Source: Bog-473 sp963745175 (GTDB lineage: Bacteria > Actinomycetota > Acidimicrobiia > Acidimicrobiales > RAAP-2). From it: a stretch of DNA of 64,000 nt. The translations under genes were made by a program, and so were the position numbers. Shown in pieces: positions 61,622 through 64,000 of the stretch. The stretch's first letter is position 1. The number at the start of each line of letters is the position of its first letter. Below the pieces are notes generated by a model that was given only the letters and a program-made list of their open reading frames with translations, ran no database searches and had not been told where the DNA came from. Location of the stretch: NCBI GenBank assembly GCA_963745175.1, contig CAVUWK010000010.1, positions 124,001-188,000 of the forward strand, written 5' to 3'.

Positions 61622-62748
61622 GCCGCACCATAGCGAGGCGCTCCCCCACCAACGCCAACCGCTCCATCGGCTGGACGACGGCGACCCGCACATGCCGCGC
61701 GCCGTCCTCGCCGTAGAGATCGCCGGGACTGACCAGGATCCCACCGTCGGTGGCCAGTGTCTCGGCCATTGCCCAGGCATCGGGCCAGCGACCGGCGGGC
61801 ACCGGCACCCACAGGTAGAACCCGCCTTCGGGGAGCGCCACCGGGAAGCCGTACCCGTCGAGGACGCCGGCCAGGAAGGCCAGCCGCTCCCGGTAGCGGG
61901 CCCGCTGGGCCTCCACGTGCTCGTCGTCGGCCAGGGCCGCCACGCCGGCCGCCTGCGCAGGACCGGGGACCATGAGGCCCGCGTGCTGGCGCACGGCCCG
62001 GAGGAACTCGACCAGCTCGGCATCGCCGGCGTAGAAACCGACCCGCACCCCGGCCAGGTTCGAGCGCTTGGAGAGCGAGTGGACCGCGATCACCCCGTCG
62101 GACCCGTGCTGGAGCACCGACCGCGGCGGGCCGTCCCAAGTGAACTCGGCGTAGCACTCGTCGGAGAACAGGGGAACGCCGTGCGCCCGGGCCCAGGCCG
62201 CCTCGGCCCCGAGATCCCCCAGACCTCCGGTGGGATTCGACGGCGAGTTCGACCACACCACCAGGGCGCGCGCGACGTCGGAGGGGTCGACGGCGTCGAG
62301 CTGCAGGCCCCCGAGCCGTCCCGCGGCGGCGGGGACCGGGACGGCGCGGCAGCCGGCCAGCTCCGCCCCCATGGCGTAGGTGGGATAGGAGACAGCCGGA
62401 TAGAGCACCGTGTCGCGCTCTGGATCGCGCAGACGCAGCAGCTGCGGCACCGATGCGACGAACTCCTTGGTCCCGACGCAGGCGGCGACCGACGACGGCG
62501 CAACTGCGGCGAGCGCGAAGCGCCGCTGCAGCCACCCGGCCGCGGCCTCGCGCAATTGCCGCGCTGCCGGCCGAAGCGGGATAACCCCGCTCGGTGCCCG
62601 ACGAGGCCAGCGCCTCGATGACCGCCGGCAGCGGCGGGTCGTAGGGGGTGCCGATCGAGCAGTCGACCATGCCGCCCTCGTGTGCCTCGGCCACCTTGGC
62701 CAGGCCGGCCAGCCGGTCGTAGGGATAGGGCGGCAGCCGGAACGTCAC
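61614..62748 (-). pseudogene. dapC: Succinyldiaminopimelate transaminase, frameshifted (possibly assembly error)
   Basis: The first frame from GTG 62748 encodes RLPPYPYDRLAGLAKVAEAH and VDCSIGTPYDPPLPAVIEAL, then SGTERGYPASAGSAA. The rest follows in another frame: LREAAAGWLQRRFAL, ARALVVWSNSPSNPTGGLGD, GVPLFSDECYAEFTW, the PLP lysine in AVHSLSKRSNLAGVRVGF and EGGFYLWVPVP. Removing one T of the TT at 62556-62557 (plus strand) gives the expected SAGSAALREAA. The pathway is essential and the rest is perfectly conserved, so an error in the sequence is likely. GTGA overlap with hflX. Confidence 0.88.
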
Positions 62749-64000
62749 GGCGCGGCCACGAATTCGGCGAAGCGGGCCCGGCCCACGTCGTCCAGCACCA
62801 CCTGCAGCGTCGCCGACTCCTCGCCGTCGCTCTGGCCCACCACCTCGCCCTCACGATGGATGGCGGCCAGCACGTCGCCGCGCGCCCACGGCACGACCAG
62901 CTGCACCACTCGGTCCGAGCCGCGCAAGCGGTCGCCGAGCACGCGCAGGAGCTCGTCGACGCCCTCGCCGGTGCGGGCAGAGATGAGGACCGCGCCCTCG
63001 TTCGCGTGGGCGAGAACCTTGGCCTCCTCCGGGGCGGCATCGGCCTTGTTGACGACGATGAGCTCGGGCACGCCGGCCGCGCCGATCTCGGTGAGCACCT
63101 CGCGCACGGCGGCCATCTGCGACGCCGCGTTGGCCGCGGTGGCGTCGACGACGTGCACGATCAGGTCGGCTAGGCGTACGGAGTCCAGGGTGGAGCGGAA
63201 CGCCTCGACCAGCTCGTGGGGCAGCTTGCGCACGAACCCGACCGTGTCGGTGACCAGGATCGTCTCGCCCCCGGGAAGGGAGAGCTGCCGGGTGCGCGGG
63301 TCGAGCGTCACGAAGAGCCGGTTCTGCGCCGGGACGCCGGCGTCGGTCAACCGGTTGAGGAGCGTCGACTTCCCGGCGTTGGTGTAGCCCACCAGGACGA
63401 CCTCGCGATGACGCCCCCGGGCGCGGCTCTGACGCTGCAGCGTCCGGGTCCGTTCCACCTCGCGGAGCTCCGCCTCCAGCTTGTGCATGCGCCGCACGAG
63501 CCGGCGGCGGTCGACCTCGAGCTGTGTCTCGCCCGGACCTCTGGTCCCGATGCCACCCGCCTGCTGGCTGAGCGCGGTCCCGCGGCCACGCAGTCGCGGG
63601 AGCCGATAGCGGAGCAGCGCCAACTCGACCTGCGCCTTGCCCTCGGGACTTCGGGCGTTCTGGGCGAAGATGTCGAGGATCACCGCCGTCCTGTCGATGG
63701 CGGTGCGGCCGAACAGCTTCTCGAGGTTCCGGTGCTGGGCCGGGGTCAACTCATCGTCGAAGACGACCGTGTCGGCGTCGAGGCTGCGGCTCAACTCTGC
63801 GATCTCCTCCGCCTTGCCACGACCGACGAAGGTCGCCGCATCGGGCGCGTTGCGCCGCTGGACCACGCGGCCCACGACGTCCGCGCCGGCGCTGTCCACC
63901 AATTGCGTGAGCTCGTCCAACTCCTCGGCAACCATCTCGTCGGTCAAGCCGGGGAAGATGACGCCCACCAAGATGATCCGCTCCCGGAAGGTGCGCTCGA
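62745..64000 (-). CDS. hflX: GTPase HflX (partial)
   Basis: The N-terminal end lies beyond the right edge; the frame is open up to position 64000. The N-terminal HflX domain shows FVGRGKAEEIAELSRS and VFDDELTPAQHRNLEKL, and RTAVILDIFAQNARSPEGKA and GGIGTRGPGETQLEVDRRR follow. The G domain has G1 VGYTNAGKSTLLNRL, G3 DTVGF and G4 VNKAD. It rescues or splits stalled ribosomes. First gene of the run with dapC, dapD and dapE. Confidence 0.95.
   Translation of the reverse strand, partial: ERTFRERIILVGVIFPGLTDEMVAEELDELTQLVDSAGADVVGRVVQRRNAPDAATFVGRGKAEEIAELSRSLDADTVVFDDELTPAQHRNLEKLFGRTAIDRTAVILDIFAQNARSPEGKAQVELALLRYRLPRLRGRGTALSQQAGGIGTRGPGETQLEVDRRRLVRRMHKLEAELREVERTRTLQRQSRARGRHREVVLVGYTNAGKSTLLNRLTDAGVPAQNRLFVTLDPRTRQLSLPGGETILVTDTVGFVRKLPHELVEAFRSTLDSVRLADLIVHVVDATAANAASQMAAVREVLTEIGAAGVPELIVVNKADAAPEEAKVLAHANEGAVLISARTGEGVDELLRVLGDRLRGSDRVVQLVVPWARGDVLAAIHREGEVVGQSDGEESATLQVVLDDVGRARFAEFVAAP

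Overview
The window is GC-rich bacterial DNA and most likely comes from an actinomycete. An Acidimicrobiia-like organism is my inference; I could not run a taxonomic search. The support is actinobacterial-type LexA boxes (GAAC-N4-GTTC), a LexA / LysM-protein / NrdR neighbourhood like that of mycobacteria, mycothiol-dependent enzyme families, a class E sortase, a YkuD L,D-transpeptidase and a succinylase-route dap cluster.

The window has two halves. Positions 1 to about 33,750 are accessory DNA. After a RibD-like reductase, an ECF sigma factor, an SDR and a polyprenyl synthase, there follows a run of mostly one- or two-gene units in both orientations: SnoaL-like, methyltransferases, FMN protein, chloramphenicol-phosphotransferase-like kinase, hydrolase-cyclase fusion, thioesterase, SDR plus CMD, VOC, small HTH, M48 peptidase, SRPBCC/ArsR operon, YdeI, GNAT, P-loop kinase, NDH-2-like. 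Short hairpins with a conserved right arm (around CTGGGGCACC or CTGGGGCAGG), always in the same orientation, lie between many of these units. Two IS110-family elements and one IS630-family element with defined ends lie among them. From 27,925 to 33,790 there is a decayed integrative element in a tRNA-Cys gene: a 48-bp direct repeat of the tRNA 3' part, a tyrosine integrase with its middle deleted, an excisionase-like protein, a cyclase/ATPase gene broken by several frameshifts, and a DUF1990 gene with an in-frame amber stop.

Positions 33,753 to 64,000 look like core chromosome: tRNA-Cys, glnD, cell-wall enzymes (L,D-transpeptidase, sortase E), DUF2332, an amidohydrolase, a Tat-exported phosphoesterase, the SOS-type operon LysM protein-nrdR-PIG-L deacetylase-dinB behind three LexA boxes, a divergent FtsH-like protease, lexA with its own boxes, an Fpg/Nei glycosylase, a sigma/anti-sigma pair, an inositol-oxygenase-like / FAD enzyme / glycosyltransferase operon, and hflX-dapC-dapD-dapE. 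A small two-gene accessory insert sits at 58.4-59.7 kb.

Single-base frameshifts break several well-conserved genes across the window, including dapC, which should be essential. Some may therefore be assembly errors rather than real pseudogenes.
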